A stretch of DNA of 64,000 nucleotides. Source: JANLSE01 sp038214135. Its GTDB lineage: Bacteria > Chloroflexota > Chloroflexia > Chloroflexales > Roseiflexaceae. Location: assembly GCA_038214135.1 (NCBI GenBank), contig JBBQSD010000005.1:1-64000 (forward strand), written 5' to 3'. The translations under genes and the position numbers were made by a program. Under the pieces are notes generated by a model. That model worked only from the letters and a program-made list of their open reading frames with translations. It was not told where the DNA came from and searched no databases. The first letter of the stretch is position 1, and each line of letters starts with the position of its first letter. Positions 1 through 7,776 of this stretch are shown in pieces.

Positions 1-321
1 TGCTCTTGGGTCACTAAGATCTCCTTGTATGTAAAGCAGTAGACGCTCCAGCGGAGCGTCTCTACCCCATTTCACGTTAGATGTCCATCCTCAGACGCCT
101 GAGCGCCCTCATCCCCCAACCCCTTCTCCCATCGCCAGGGAGAAGGGAGCGATTGACCGTATGAGCGCCTTATACGCCCCTCTCCTCTGTGTGGGAGAGG
201 GGTTGGGGGATGAGGGCGCTCAGGCGTCTGAGGATGGACATCTAACGTGAAATGGGGTAGAGACGCTCCGCTGGAGCGTCTACTGCTTTACATACAAGGA
301 GATCTTAGTGACCCAAGAGCA
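1..321. repeat. Long inverted repeat (124-bp perfect arms)
   Basis: Bases 1-124 are the exact reverse complement of 198-321, centred near 161 with an interrupted 73-bp middle. The middle is itself a degenerate hairpin of the CCCCTCTCCC type found elsewhere in the window. Each arm contains the small palindrome AGACGCTCC-AGC-GGAGCGTCT (41-61 and its mirror at 261-281), also dispersed at 13954 and 63774. The right arm covers the SD and first codons of the gene at 308, so the left arm carries a mirrored copy of a gene start. The window edge cuts the left arm, so the true size is unknown. It could be a real inverted duplication or a fold-back artefact at a contig end. Confidence 0.9.
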
Positions 322-1297
322 GATCATTCGTTGGGGTATTCTTGGCCCTGGTTCAATTGCCCATAAATTTGCAACTGGTTTACAATCGCTGGATGATGCA
401 AAACTGGTTGCTGTTGGCTCGCGGACGCTAGAATCGGCCAATGCGTTTGCTGATCGATATGGTGCCACAAACCGGCACGCTGGCTACGAGGCACTGGTCA
501 ATGATCCAGATGTCGATGCGATCTACGTGGCAACACCGCATTCGTTTCATCAGGAACATACCGAACTGTGTTTGCGGGCTGGCAAGGCAGTGTTGTGCGA
601 GAAGCCATTTGCGATCAATCGAACACAGGCGGAATCGATGGTTGCGACGGCTCGTTCGACTGGCGTATTTCTTATGGAAGCGATGTGGACGCGCTTCCTG
701 CCGTTACTCCTGCGGGTGGGTGAGCTTGTGGCGGCTGGTGAGATCGGCGACATTCGTATGCTCTGGTCGGACTTTGGGTTTCGTACGAACGTCAACCCGC
801 AGAGCCGCCTGTTCGACATGAACCTTGGTGGTGGTGGCCTGCTTGATGTTGGGATCTACCCTGTTTCGCTGGCATCGCTGTTGCTTGGCCAGCCGAATCG
901 CATTGCAACGATGGCCGATCTTGGCGAAACGGGAGTCGATGAACAGGCTGGGATCATTCTTGGCTACCCTGGTACACAGATGGCACTGCTCGCAACAGCG
1001 GTGCGCACAAGTACGCCAATGGAAACAACGATTCTGGGGACATTAGGACAGATCCGCATTCATAGCCCATCGTGGTGCCCAACCAAAATGACGCTGACGA
1101 ATGTGAAGGGAACCTCGGAACTGATCGATGTGCCGTTTCTTGGCAATGGCTATAACTATGAGGCAGCCGAGGTTGGCCGCTGTTTGCGTGCAGGGCTGAA
1201 GGAAAGCCCGCATATGCCACTTGACGAGACGCTGGCCGTGATGGGAACATTGGATGCCATTCGGGCGCAATGGGGCCTGCGCTACCCAATGGAGTAA
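308..1297 (+). CDS. Gfo/Idh/MocA family NAD(P)-dependent oxidoreductase
   Basis: This 329-aa protein is probably a sugar, inositol or dihydrodiol dehydrogenase of the Gfo/Idh/MocA family. An N-terminal Rossmann fold shows the dinucleotide motif GPGSIAH near residues 13-19. It is followed by the family hallmark CEKPF near residue 98, whose Lys lies in the active site, and a C-terminal alpha/beta domain with the glycine-rich GGGGLLDVGIYPV stretch. Start is GTG at 308, with AAGGAG at 297-302. The start codon and SD lie inside the right arm of the long inverted repeat. It is followed after 26 bp by an aldo/keto reductase, probably in one operon. Substrate cannot be told from sequence. Confidence 0.9.
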   Translation: MTQEQIIRWGILGPGSIAHKFATGLQSLDDAKLVAVGSRTLESANAFADRYGATNRHAGYEALVNDPDVDAIYVATPHSFHQEHTELCLRAGKAVLCEKPFAINRTQAESMVATARSTGVFLMEAMWTRFLPLLLRVGELVAAGEIGDIRMLWSDFGFRTNVNPQSRLFDMNLGGGGLLDVGIYPVSLASLLLGQPNRIATMADLGETGVDEQAGIILGYPGTQMALLATAVRTSTPMETTILGTLGQIRIHSPSWCPTKMTLTNVKGTSELIDVPFLGNGYNYEAAEVGRCLRAGLKESPHMPLDETLAVMGTLDAIRAQWGLRYPME

Positions 1298-1323
1298 TAT
1301 CTATACAAAGGAGTATCCTAACC

Positions 1324-2289
1324 ATGCAATACGGACAAGTTGTTGGTATTGAGAAGCCGATTTCGCGGTTGGTGCAGGGTTCGATGATGATCGGCACCAA
1401 AGAATATGAGCGCAGTGCAGAACTGCTTGATGAGATCTTCGCGATGGGCTGCAATTGTTTTGATACCGCCCATGTGTATGGCAATGGCGATGTTGAACGG
1501 GCATTTGGGCGCTGGGTGAAGGAGCGCGGCAATCGCGATAAGCTGGTGATTCTTGGCAAGGGTGCCCACCACAACCAGGATCGTAAACGAGTTACTCCCT
1601 TCGATATCACCGCCGATATTTTTGATACCCTGGCCCGCATGCAGGTTGATAGCATTGATCTGTATCTGCTGCATCGCGATGACCCGGACCTGCCAGTTGG
1701 CCCGATTGTTGAGGTTCTGAACGAACATAAGGCGGCTGGTCGTATTCGCGCCTTTGGTGGATCGAACTGGGCGCATCAGCGTATCCAGGAAGCGAATACC
1801 TATGCGGCTGCGCATGGCCTAACGCCCTTTGCGGCAAGCAGCCCCAATTTTAGCCTGGCCGATCAGCTGAACCCACCATGGGAGGGCTGTATCAGCATTA
1901 GTGGCCCCAGCCGACAGTCGGCCCGCGATTATTATCGTGATATTCAGATCCCATTGTTTACGTGGTCGAGCCTGGCTGGTGGATTCTTCTCGGGTCGCTT
2001 ACGACGCGATAATATCGATACCTTCGAGACCTACCTGGATAAACTGGCTGTCTCTTCGTATGCCGGCGAGGATAACTTTAAGCGCCTTGAGCGTGTGCAG
2101 CAGTTGGCCGATGAGAAGGGCTTGAGCATCCCACAGATCGCCATGGCCTATGTGATGAGCCAACCACTCAATATTTTTGCACTGGTTGGTTGCCATATCG
2201 CAGCCGAATTCAAGGCCAATCTCGAAGCCTCAGAACTAAAACTAACGCCAGAGGAATCGGCCTGGTTGGATCTGCGCGGCGAGCGGTAA
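1324..2289 (+). CDS. Aldo/keto reductase
   Basis: The product is a 321-aa NADPH-dependent aldo/keto reductase with a TIM-barrel fold. Visible are the catalytic-type Asp-Tyr pair in FDTAHVYGNGDVE, the Lys in ILGKGAHH, and DSIDLYLLHRDDP, a typical barrel strand with the catalytic-region His. The C-terminal half carries the cofactor-region GGSNWAHQRI. The start is ATG 1324, because AAAGGAG at 1308-1314 lies just upstream; the longer reading frame from 1270 would run through the end of the previous gene. Pairing with a Gfo/Idh/MocA enzyme suggests carbohydrate or polyol metabolism, which is inference. Confidence 0.9.
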   Translation: MQYGQVVGIEKPISRLVQGSMMIGTKEYERSAELLDEIFAMGCNCFDTAHVYGNGDVERAFGRWVKERGNRDKLVILGKGAHHNQDRKRVTPFDITADIFDTLARMQVDSIDLYLLHRDDPDLPVGPIVEVLNEHKAAGRIRAFGGSNWAHQRIQEANTYAAAHGLTPFAASSPNFSLADQLNPPWEGCISISGPSRQSARDYYRDIQIPLFTWSSLAGGFFSGRLRRDNIDTFETYLDKLAVSSYAGEDNFKRLERVQQLADEKGLSIPQIAMAYVMSQPLNIFALVGCHIAAEFKANLEASELKLTPEESAWLDLRGER

Positions 2290-2373
2290 TCTCGCGGAGA
2301 CACGAGCTAGTTTGTCTGTCGGTCATGGCGCAGCCCCAGATTCATTTGGTTTGCATCGCTCACAACATGGGGT

Positions 2374-2405
2374 TCGGGGGCTATGCCCCCGAGTATTTCT
2401 TTTCT
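2374..2405 (+). terminator. Rho-independent terminator after the oxidoreductase pair
   Basis: A perfect 8-bp GC-rich stem TCGGGGGC-TAT-GCCCCCGA (2374-2392) is followed by the T-rich stretch GTATTTCTTTTCT. It lies about 85 bp after the aldo/keto reductase stop and is well placed to end that operon. Confidence 0.7.
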
Positions 2406-2439
2406 CGTACGGGGCGGCTACACTGCCCCGTACGAGAAA
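2401..2439. repeat. Perfect 15-bp stem-loop in the leader of the ATL gene
   Basis: TTTCTCGTACGGGGC (2401-2415) pairs perfectly with 2425-2439 around a 9-base loop. It ends 13 bases before the ATG at 2453, next to the AAAGGA SD at 2442. There is no T-tract after it on the plus strand, so it looks more like a leader structure or dispersed palindrome than a terminator. Confidence 0.6.
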
Positions 2440-2452
2440 TTAAAGGAATCTC

Positions 2453-2842
2453 ATGAATAGCGAGCCATTCCGCCTATATGATCGCATCTACCTTGTGGTC
2501 GAGCAGATCCCACATGGCCGCGTGAGTACCTATGGCGATGTTGCCCTGATTGTTGGCGGTGGATGTGAGGCGCGGGTTGTTGGTGATGCGCTTGGTGCCA
2601 TTCCACGCGAACGAATTGATCGCGTGCCCTGGCAGCGGGTGGTCAATCGCGAGGGTGGAATCAGTACCCGTGGCCTGCAGCAGCGCGATATCCTGGAACA
2701 AGAAGGAGTCGCATTCGATGCACAGGGTTGTGTTGTGCTGGCTCGTTACCGCTGGGATGGCCCTGATGCGGATTGGGCACAAACACATGGCTTCCAGTTA
2801 CTGCCACCCCGCGATAATGCCGAGCAATTAAGTCTATTTTGA
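2453..2842 (+). CDS. Alkyltransferase-like (ATL) DNA-repair protein
   Basis: The 129-aa protein has the MGMT (O6-alkylguanine-DNA alkyltransferase) DNA-binding fold: the RIYLVVEQIPHGRVSTYGDVA helix region and a flipped-base pocket. The alkyl-acceptor motif PCHRV reads PWQRVV here, so the acceptor Cys is Trp. That substitution defines the ATL family, whose members bind O6-alkylguanine and pass the lesion to nucleotide excision repair instead of removing the alkyl group. A uvrA gene is in the same window (10818). The His of the usual ATL PWHRV is also changed, to Gln. Start ATG 2453 follows AAAGGAATCTC. Confidence 0.85.
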   Translation: MNSEPFRLYDRIYLVVEQIPHGRVSTYGDVALIVGGGCEARVVGDALGAIPRERIDRVPWQRVVNREGGISTRGLQQRDILEQEGVAFDAQGCVVLARYRWDGPDADWAQTHGFQLLPPRDNAEQLSLF

Positions 2843-2844
2843 GT

Positions 2845-3093
2845 AGCATTCAGCATTCAGCATTCAGCTTCAAGAACAATTGAACAAAGCAACAATCGAA
2901 CAATGGTTGTGTCGATTCTTGTCCTTTTGTTCTTAGTTCTCGGTTCTCAGTTCTGTAGTTCTTGGTTCTCTGTAGTTCTTGGTTCTCGGTTGCGTATTCT
3001 GACTCCTGACTTCTGACTCCTGAATACTTGGTTCTCGGTTGCGTATTCTGACTTCTGACTTCTGACTCCTGAATACTTGGTTCTTGGTTCTCA
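2845..3093. repeat. Degenerate tandem-repeat spacer (TTCTGACTCCTGA / TTCTTGGTTCTCGG words)
   Basis: No gene is visible. The stretch starts with repeats of GCATTCA and continues with TTCTTGGTTCTCGGTTGCG and TTCTGACTCCTGA units in several copies. The same words recur at 53469-53690 and, in reverse orientation, at 60150-60235. Confidence 0.8.
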
Positions 3094-3094
3094 C

Positions 3095-4606
3095 CTACTC
3101 CTGTTCGATAAAAATACGATAATTAAGCTGCGGAAATGGATTATCCAACTCTTCGATTTCCGCGATCTGATGGCTATATTCGGCAACTGCTGGATCAGCG
3201 GCCATATCGCATAGCTGGTGAAAGCGTGTGAGGTGCAGATCTACTCGCCGCTGGGCTTCTTCAAGCAACCCCTGGCCTGCTAGGAACAGCCAATCGCTGG
3301 ATTGGGCTAGCAATAGTTCGCGCAATGCCTGGTTGAGCGCACGCTCTTGGGTTCCTTCGGCGCGCGGGAATGCCTGGGCGATGGTTGCCATGCGCCTTTC
3401 TGCCTGAGCAATATGTTCCTGCAGAATGTTTGCTTCCACCGATGACCAAGCCCGATGATCGCCACCAGGCCCCCACGAGCCATCGCGCAATCCCACCGTT
3501 TGCCGTGATCGATAGGCTCGCAGATACTCGATTGGTGCTGCAAGCGCTGGGCCTTCACCACGCATGGCCCGTTCGAGAACGGCGCGCAGCCAGATCGGCC
3601 CCTCGAACCAGCGCCGCCCTAGTAATTCGAGGTTGATCGGGACAACGGCAACGCCAGGCCGATCATAACCAGCATCAGCGACAGATAATGATGCGCCAAC
3701 TGAGCTCAGAAAGTGGCTGGCATGTTCAGCGGCCCGCCGATAGGCATCGTATGGATCATAGAGATCGATTGGCGTATTACTCATACCATTGCGCCACAAT
3801 TCCATCCCCGAACGTGGATCGCGCTTTGGTGAACGATAGACGGGATCGCCTGGATACCCAAGATCTGTTGACCAGACTAATTCGGCGGCGGCGACATCAC
3901 GCACAAGCACCTGTAGCCGCCCAGGAACCGCCCAGTGCGGGCGTTGGTGCAGGTTTAGCTCTCCCACACTGGATGGATCGGCAATCACATAACGCATCTC
4001 ACTACTGCGTAGAGCGGGCATTAAGCGTGGATCGAAGCCACATTCTGGCAGCCATACTCCATCTGGCATGCGCCCAAGATGCTGCGCGGTTGTCATCAGC
4101 CCGGTATGGATCTGTGCATGCCGCGAGCCTGGATGCTGCAGCATTGGCAGGTAGGCATGCGATGCTGCACCACTCAGTGGTTCGGCCAGGCCAGCACAGA
4201 GTTTCCGCAATGCGCTGGGTATATCGCGATTGTAGCGTTCAGTAAAACTTCGCACAATGCTACGACCCCAATCGACATAGAAGCGCGCCAGGTAGCTTGC
4301 ATGCGCTCCGCCCTGCCGCTCCCAGCGTGCGAGCGCATCGGTGCGAACTTCAAGCCATTCCTCCATCCAGCTCAGAAAATGCTTCTGGACAGTCGGATCG
4401 GCCAATTGTTCGAGCAAAATCGGCGAGATGGCGAGACCAACTGGTGCCTGCATGCCCGCGTCGCGCAGATCCGAAAGCACGTTGATCGTCGGAATCAGCG
4501 CGAATGCAATCGTCTCGTGCAGGGTGTCTGCGCCATGTGGGTGATGTCCAATGGTGCGCAGATATGGCACATGTGCGGTGAGGATGATGGCAAGAAAGTT
4601 GTCCAT
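3095..4606 (-). CDS. GH57 1,4-alpha-glucan branching enzyme-like protein (DUF1957 type)
   Basis: This 503-aa protein matches GH57 glucan branching enzymes: the N-terminal TAHVPYLRTIGHHPHG region, the nucleophile motif WLPECGF with Glu188, and a C-terminal helical DUF1957-like domain. The family transfers alpha-1,4-glucan segments to alpha-1,6 branch points in glycogen synthesis. At the second catalytic site the usual YDxELFGHWW reads INLELLGRRW, so the acid/base Asp is Asn325 and the following His is Arg. It may be inactive, binding-only or altered in activity. The start is ATG 4606, preceded by AAAGGAAC; a frame from 4627 lacks an SD. It is divergent from the gene at 4737. Confidence 0.85.
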   Translation of the reverse strand: MDNFLAIILTAHVPYLRTIGHHPHGADTLHETIAFALIPTINVLSDLRDAGMQAPVGLAISPILLEQLADPTVQKHFLSWMEEWLEVRTDALARWERQGGAHASYLARFYVDWGRSIVRSFTERYNRDIPSALRKLCAGLAEPLSGAASHAYLPMLQHPGSRHAQIHTGLMTTAQHLGRMPDGVWLPECGFDPRLMPALRSSEMRYVIADPSSVGELNLHQRPHWAVPGRLQVLVRDVAAAELVWSTDLGYPGDPVYRSPKRDPRSGMELWRNGMSNTPIDLYDPYDAYRRAAEHASHFLSSVGASLSVADAGYDRPGVAVVPINLELLGRRWFEGPIWLRAVLERAMRGEGPALAAPIEYLRAYRSRQTVGLRDGSWGPGGDHRAWSSVEANILQEHIAQAERRMATIAQAFPRAEGTQERALNQALRELLLAQSSDWLFLAGQGLLEEAQRRVDLHLTRFHQLCDMAADPAVAEYSHQIAEIEELDNPFPQLNYRIFIEQE

Positions 4607-4672
4607 AGTATTGTTCCTTTGGGTCATCTGCGTATGCTAACGATACTACAAACGTTGGCGACACAAGTACTA

Positions 4673-4701
4673 TAGACGTTCGTGGTCGCTCCAGGTATGA
4701 T
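4673..4701 (+). promoter_or_regulatory. Candidate sigma70-type promoter for the 4737 gene
   Basis: TAGACG (4673-4678), a 17-bp spacer and TATGAT (4696-4701) lie 35 bp before the ATG at 4737. The -10 is good, the -35 matches 4 of 6 consensus bases, and the spacing is ideal. Confidence 0.5.
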
Positions 4702-4736
4702 ACACAACAGCGTAAGACCAATAGGAGACCTCGGCG

Positions 4737-5360
4737 ATGACTGCTTCTCTAGCCCCGCTCGATGCAATTGCTGAGTCGATTCGTATGATCGACACACTTG
4801 AACGGCATCGTGCTGACCTACCCGCTGTCGAGAGTATGCTGCATGCTCACCGTCAGATTCATCACGACCTGACACTCTGCCATGATGCGAGTGAAGCTGC
4901 AGTCAATGCATGGCGTGCGGCTCTGGCCCGCCGCTGGGATTATGAAGTTGCTGGACGGCGCTTGTACAAGCAAGTGTTTCGTCAGATCGCAGATACGCTG
5001 GGCGAGCTTTCGCCACAGATCCAAATGCTTTCGCGGGGTGGTGCAGAAGCAAATAGCAGCCCCAGCGAGTTACTCAAGGATCTGCGCCGAATTCAGGCAT
5101 GTTTGATGATTGAGGCATCCCAGCTGCCATTTGCAGCTGAACGACTTCGCCAGATCGAAGAAATTTGTTCGGCACTTGAATTGGCAATCAGCGCTGCCCA
5201 GGATTGTGAACACCGCCGCCGTAATGCCGTGCTCGATAACCGTATGGCGCGTGAATCATTTCGACGTATCTGTGAAGAGACGTTTGGGAAATTATCGGCA
5301 TATTATGGCTCACGCTTTGCCGATGAGTTCCCAGAGTTTGCCGAAATCACAGCCAGCTAA
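4737..5360 (+). CDS. Helical protein of unknown function
   Basis: A 207-aa cytoplasmic protein that I do not recognise. It has no signal peptide or membrane segment. It is rich in Ala, Arg, Glu, Leu and Gln, with long amphipathic helices and charged heptad-like stretches (for example around residues 25-75 and 110-190), suggesting a helical bundle or coiled coil. ATG 4737 follows AGGAG at 4723. Its last 4 bases overlap the end of the convergent DUF983 gene. Confidence 0.65.
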   Translation: MTASLAPLDAIAESIRMIDTLERHRADLPAVESMLHAHRQIHHDLTLCHDASEAAVNAWRAALARRWDYEVAGRRLYKQVFRQIADTLGELSPQIQMLSRGGAEANSSPSELLKDLRRIQACLMIEASQLPFAAERLRQIEEICSALELAISAAQDCEHRRRNAVLDNRMARESFRRICEETFGKLSAYYGSRFADEFPEFAEITAS

Positions 5361-5716
5361 TCTTGCTCACCCGTGTTGCCCGTAACATACAGTAGCCCGA
5401 TCCACATGCCTCGCGCCGAGCGGTAGAACATAATTGGAAAGATCACCGCAAATAACCCCAACCCCAGCAGTAGTGGCAGCAATGGTACTGCCGGATTGAG
5501 CCCCAAAACCAATGCAATTGTCATAATCGGCAGCAGTGTCGCGGTGATACTAATGCCCATCCCACCAGTGATTTCCCCAGATGCCGATTCAAAGGCTAAC
5601 CCACAGTGCGAACATGTTGGGTTGATCGTAAATCCATGAGCAAACATTGTTTTGCGCCGACATTGTGGGCATCGCAACAGGAAGCCATCAAGCAGCGCAC
5701 GCAGGAATCGCAGCAT
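5357..5716 (-). CDS. DUF983 family zinc-ribbon membrane protein
   Basis: The 119-aa protein has two CxxC pairs (CPQC near residue 16 and CSHC near 36) forming a probable zinc ribbon. The family signature NPTCSHCGLAFESASGE follows, then two hydrophobic segments (about 55-75 and 80-100) that should span the membrane. DUF983 proteins are small and uncharacterised, and often lie near respiratory genes. Here the partners are unrelated: it converges on the helical protein with a 4-bp overlap and is divergent from the ABC exporter. Confidence 0.8.
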   Translation of the reverse strand: MLRFLRALLDGFLLRCPQCRRKTMFAHGFTINPTCSHCGLAFESASGEITGGMGISITATLLPIMTIALVLGLNPAVPLLPLLLGLGLFAVIFPIMFYRSARGMWIGLLYVTGNTGEQD

Positions 5717-5850
5717 TCGTTTCCTATTCCCTGAGTAGGGGCAGATTCGTGTCTGTCCGCAGTGACCGCGCCATCGCTGCCTATTATACTCCTGCCCTGA
5801 TCGTGAAATGTGCTACAATGTCGCGGGAAATGAATGGGAAAGCAGATTGT

Positions 5851-6816
5851 ATGCAGACCATGATCGTCGCTCGTGAGCTGACGAAGCACTATGGCGCGAT
5901 TCGCGCATTGGATGGGCTCGAGCTGAATGTCGCGTCGGGCAGTATCTATGCGTTGCTTGGGCCAAATGGCGCTGGCAAGACAACAGCGATTGGTGTTCTG
6001 ACAACACTTACGCCGCCGACGAGCGGTAGTGCGAGTGTTGCTGGCCATGATGTTGTTCGTGATGCCGCAATGGTTCGCACCAAAATGAGCGCAACATTTC
6101 AGGATCTGGTGCTCGATCAGGATCTGACTGGCCGACAGGTTCTTGATATTCATGGCCGCTTATATCGCCAGCCAACCGATCTGCGCCGCCGCCGAATTGC
6201 CGAATTGGTGGAGATGGTGCATCTTGCCGATGCAATTGATCGCCTGGTAAAAACCTATTCGGGCGGGATGAAGCGCCGGCTTGAACTGGCCCGCGGCCTG
6301 ATGACCGATCCGCAGGTGCTGTTTCTGGATGAGCCAACGCAGGGCCTGGATCCACAGAATCGGGCGATCATCTGGGAGTATGTGCTATCCCTGAAACGTG
6401 AGCGCGGCCTGACACTGCTGCTAACAACGCACGCCATGGAAGAAGCCGAGGCGCTTGCCGATACGGTTGGCATTATCGACCATGGCCGAATGGTGGTCGA
6501 GGGTACACCAACAGGGCTTGCTGCTGCGCTTGGTGCCGATCTGATTCGTGTTGTGGGCCAGGAACAGCACGATGGCGAAACAGGCCAGAATGGTGCGCTG
6601 ATTGAGCAATTGCATACACTGGCCTTTGTTGATCAGATTGATTATAATCCTGTTGAGCGCAGCCTTCAAATCGGCGTCGATAGTGGCAATCGCCGGTTGG
6701 CAGAGGTTGTTGCACGGCTGGCAGCGTATGGCTTTGTGATCGAAGAAGTGGCAGTGACGCGGCCAAGCCTGGGTGATGTATTCCTCAAATATACGGGCCG
6801 GGCGCTACGAGATTAG
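5851..6816 (+). CDS. ABC-2 type exporter ATP-binding protein (DrrA family)
   Basis: The 321-aa protein is an ABC ATPase with Walker A GPNGAGKTT, Q-loop (FQDLVLD), signature YSGGMKRRLE, Walker B VLFLDEPTQGLD and switch His in TTHAMEE, in the expected order. The C-terminal extension of about 100 aa, ending RPSLGDVFLKYTGRALRD, is typical of daunorubicin-resistance-type (DrrA) ATPases. It probably powers the permease at 6949 to export a lipid or small molecule. ATG 5851 is the start closest to the conserved N-terminus; its SD is weak, and in-frame ATGs at 5818 and 5860 are alternatives. Confidence 0.9.
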   Translation: MQTMIVARELTKHYGAIRALDGLELNVASGSIYALLGPNGAGKTTAIGVLTTLTPPTSGSASVAGHDVVRDAAMVRTKMSATFQDLVLDQDLTGRQVLDIHGRLYRQPTDLRRRRIAELVEMVHLADAIDRLVKTYSGGMKRRLELARGLMTDPQVLFLDEPTQGLDPQNRAIIWEYVLSLKRERGLTLLLTTHAMEEAEALADTVGIIDHGRMVVEGTPTGLAAALGADLIRVVGQEQHDGETGQNGALIEQLHTLAFVDQIDYNPVERSLQIGVDSGNRRLAEVVARLAAYGFVIEEVAVTRPSLGDVFLKYTGRALRD

Positions 6817-6940
6817 CCGGTTAGCTTTCAGTTCTCAACGCTAGCTGTTTGTACGAACAACAACCATTGGAGTAATAGCAAGGGCTTTCATCTGCGCCAG
6901 AAAGCTGACGGCTGACGGCTGATGGCTGATGGCTATCGGG
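6817..6940. repeat. Spacer with CTGACGGCTGATGGCTGATGGC tandem words
   Basis: This 130-bp gap within the ABC exporter operon has no gene. Its end (6902-6934) is a tandem of GCTGACG/GCTGATG heptamers, the same word family seen in reverse at 60131-60155. It may lower or delay expression of the permease relative to the ATPase, but no regulator site is evident. Confidence 0.55.
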
Positions 6941-6948
6941 AGCGAACG

Positions 6949-7704
6949 ATGCATGCAACAGCGACTATCTGGTCGAAGCACATGACCAAGTTTTTTCGTA
7001 GCACTGAGGAACTGGGCGGGCTCTTGCTCCAGCCGATTCTATGGGTTGTGCTGTTTGGAGTTGGCATGGGTTCCCTGGTTGGTAGCGTTGGCGGCAGCGA
7101 TTACATGTCGTTCATGCTGCCCGGTATTCTGGCACTTACGGCACTTGGTGGTGCAGTTGGCGGTGGGATGTCGCTGCTGGATGAGCGATTGCGCGGGATT
7201 ATCAAGGAATATTTGATCGCGCCGATTCCACGATTAAGCATTCTTTTGGGTAATGCAGCCAGCACAATTACCAAGGCACTGTTCCAGGCAGTGGTTGTCC
7301 TGATTGTCGGGGCGCTGATGGGTGCCAAATTGAGTTTTGATCCTGTTGGATGGCTGGCGCTGATTGTTCTGTTGAGCCTGTTTACGCTGGGGTTTGCTGG
7401 CATTGCCTTGGCTGTGGCGGCCCGCTCGAAGAGCATTATGGGCTATCATGGTATGATCTTTCTGTTCAATTTGCCGCTGCTGTTTGCCTCAAATGCCCTC
7501 TACCCGTTGGTGAGTATGCCTGGTTGGGTTCGTGTGATTGCACTGATCAATCCGACGACATATTTGATCGATGCGTTACGAGCGCTGACATTTGGCGGTG
7601 TTGCGGCGCTGCCACTGCCTGTTTCGTTCATTGTGATCCTGCTGTTTGCAGCTAGTGGAACGGCGCTCGCATTCTGGTCGTTTCAACGAACGATTCGCGG
7701 CTGA
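6949..7704 (+). CDS. ABC-2 type permease (DrrB family)
   Basis: This 251-aa integral membrane protein has six predicted hydrophobic segments (about residues 24-44, 52-72, 103-125, 135-157, 165-187 and 222-245). The ABC-2 signature is seen in the loop with NPTTYLIDALRAL near the C-terminus. It is the membrane partner of the ATPase at 5851. ATG 6949 is chosen because CGGGAG lies 7 bases upstream; the frame is open from 6922 inside the repeat words. Substrate unknown. Confidence 0.88.
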   Translation: MHATATIWSKHMTKFFRSTEELGGLLLQPILWVVLFGVGMGSLVGSVGGSDYMSFMLPGILALTALGGAVGGGMSLLDERLRGIIKEYLIAPIPRLSILLGNAASTITKALFQAVVVLIVGALMGAKLSFDPVGWLALIVLLSLFTLGFAGIALAVAARSKSIMGYHGMIFLFNLPLLFASNALYPLVSMPGWVRVIALINPTTYLIDALRALTFGGVAALPLPVSFIVILLFAASGTALAFWSFQRTIRG

Positions 7705-7733
7705 TTGCATGTTCTTGCGCCACACGCTACAAT
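7705..7733 (+). promoter_or_regulatory. Sigma70-type promoter for the REC-GAF-cyclase gene
   Basis: TTGCAT (7705-7710), a 17-bp spacer and TACAAT (7728-7733) begin immediately after the permease stop codon. Transcription would start near 7740, giving a leader of about 37 nt before ATG 7777. This indicates that the cyclase gene is transcribed independently of the ABC operon. Confidence 0.6.
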
Positions 7734-7776
7734 AGCTGCCCAACATGTGGGTTTGTAATGGCTACTGGAGCCAGCG

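Noticed and set aside
280..468. Minus-strand frame crossing the start of the first gene
   Set aside because: It is the complement of the inverted repeat and the Gfo/Idh N-terminus, with no family features.
5776..5821. Promoter before the ABC ATPase (TATTAT or TACAAT boxes)
   Set aside because: Good -10-like hexamers occur, but no -35 lies at 16-18 bp spacing, so I could not support either.
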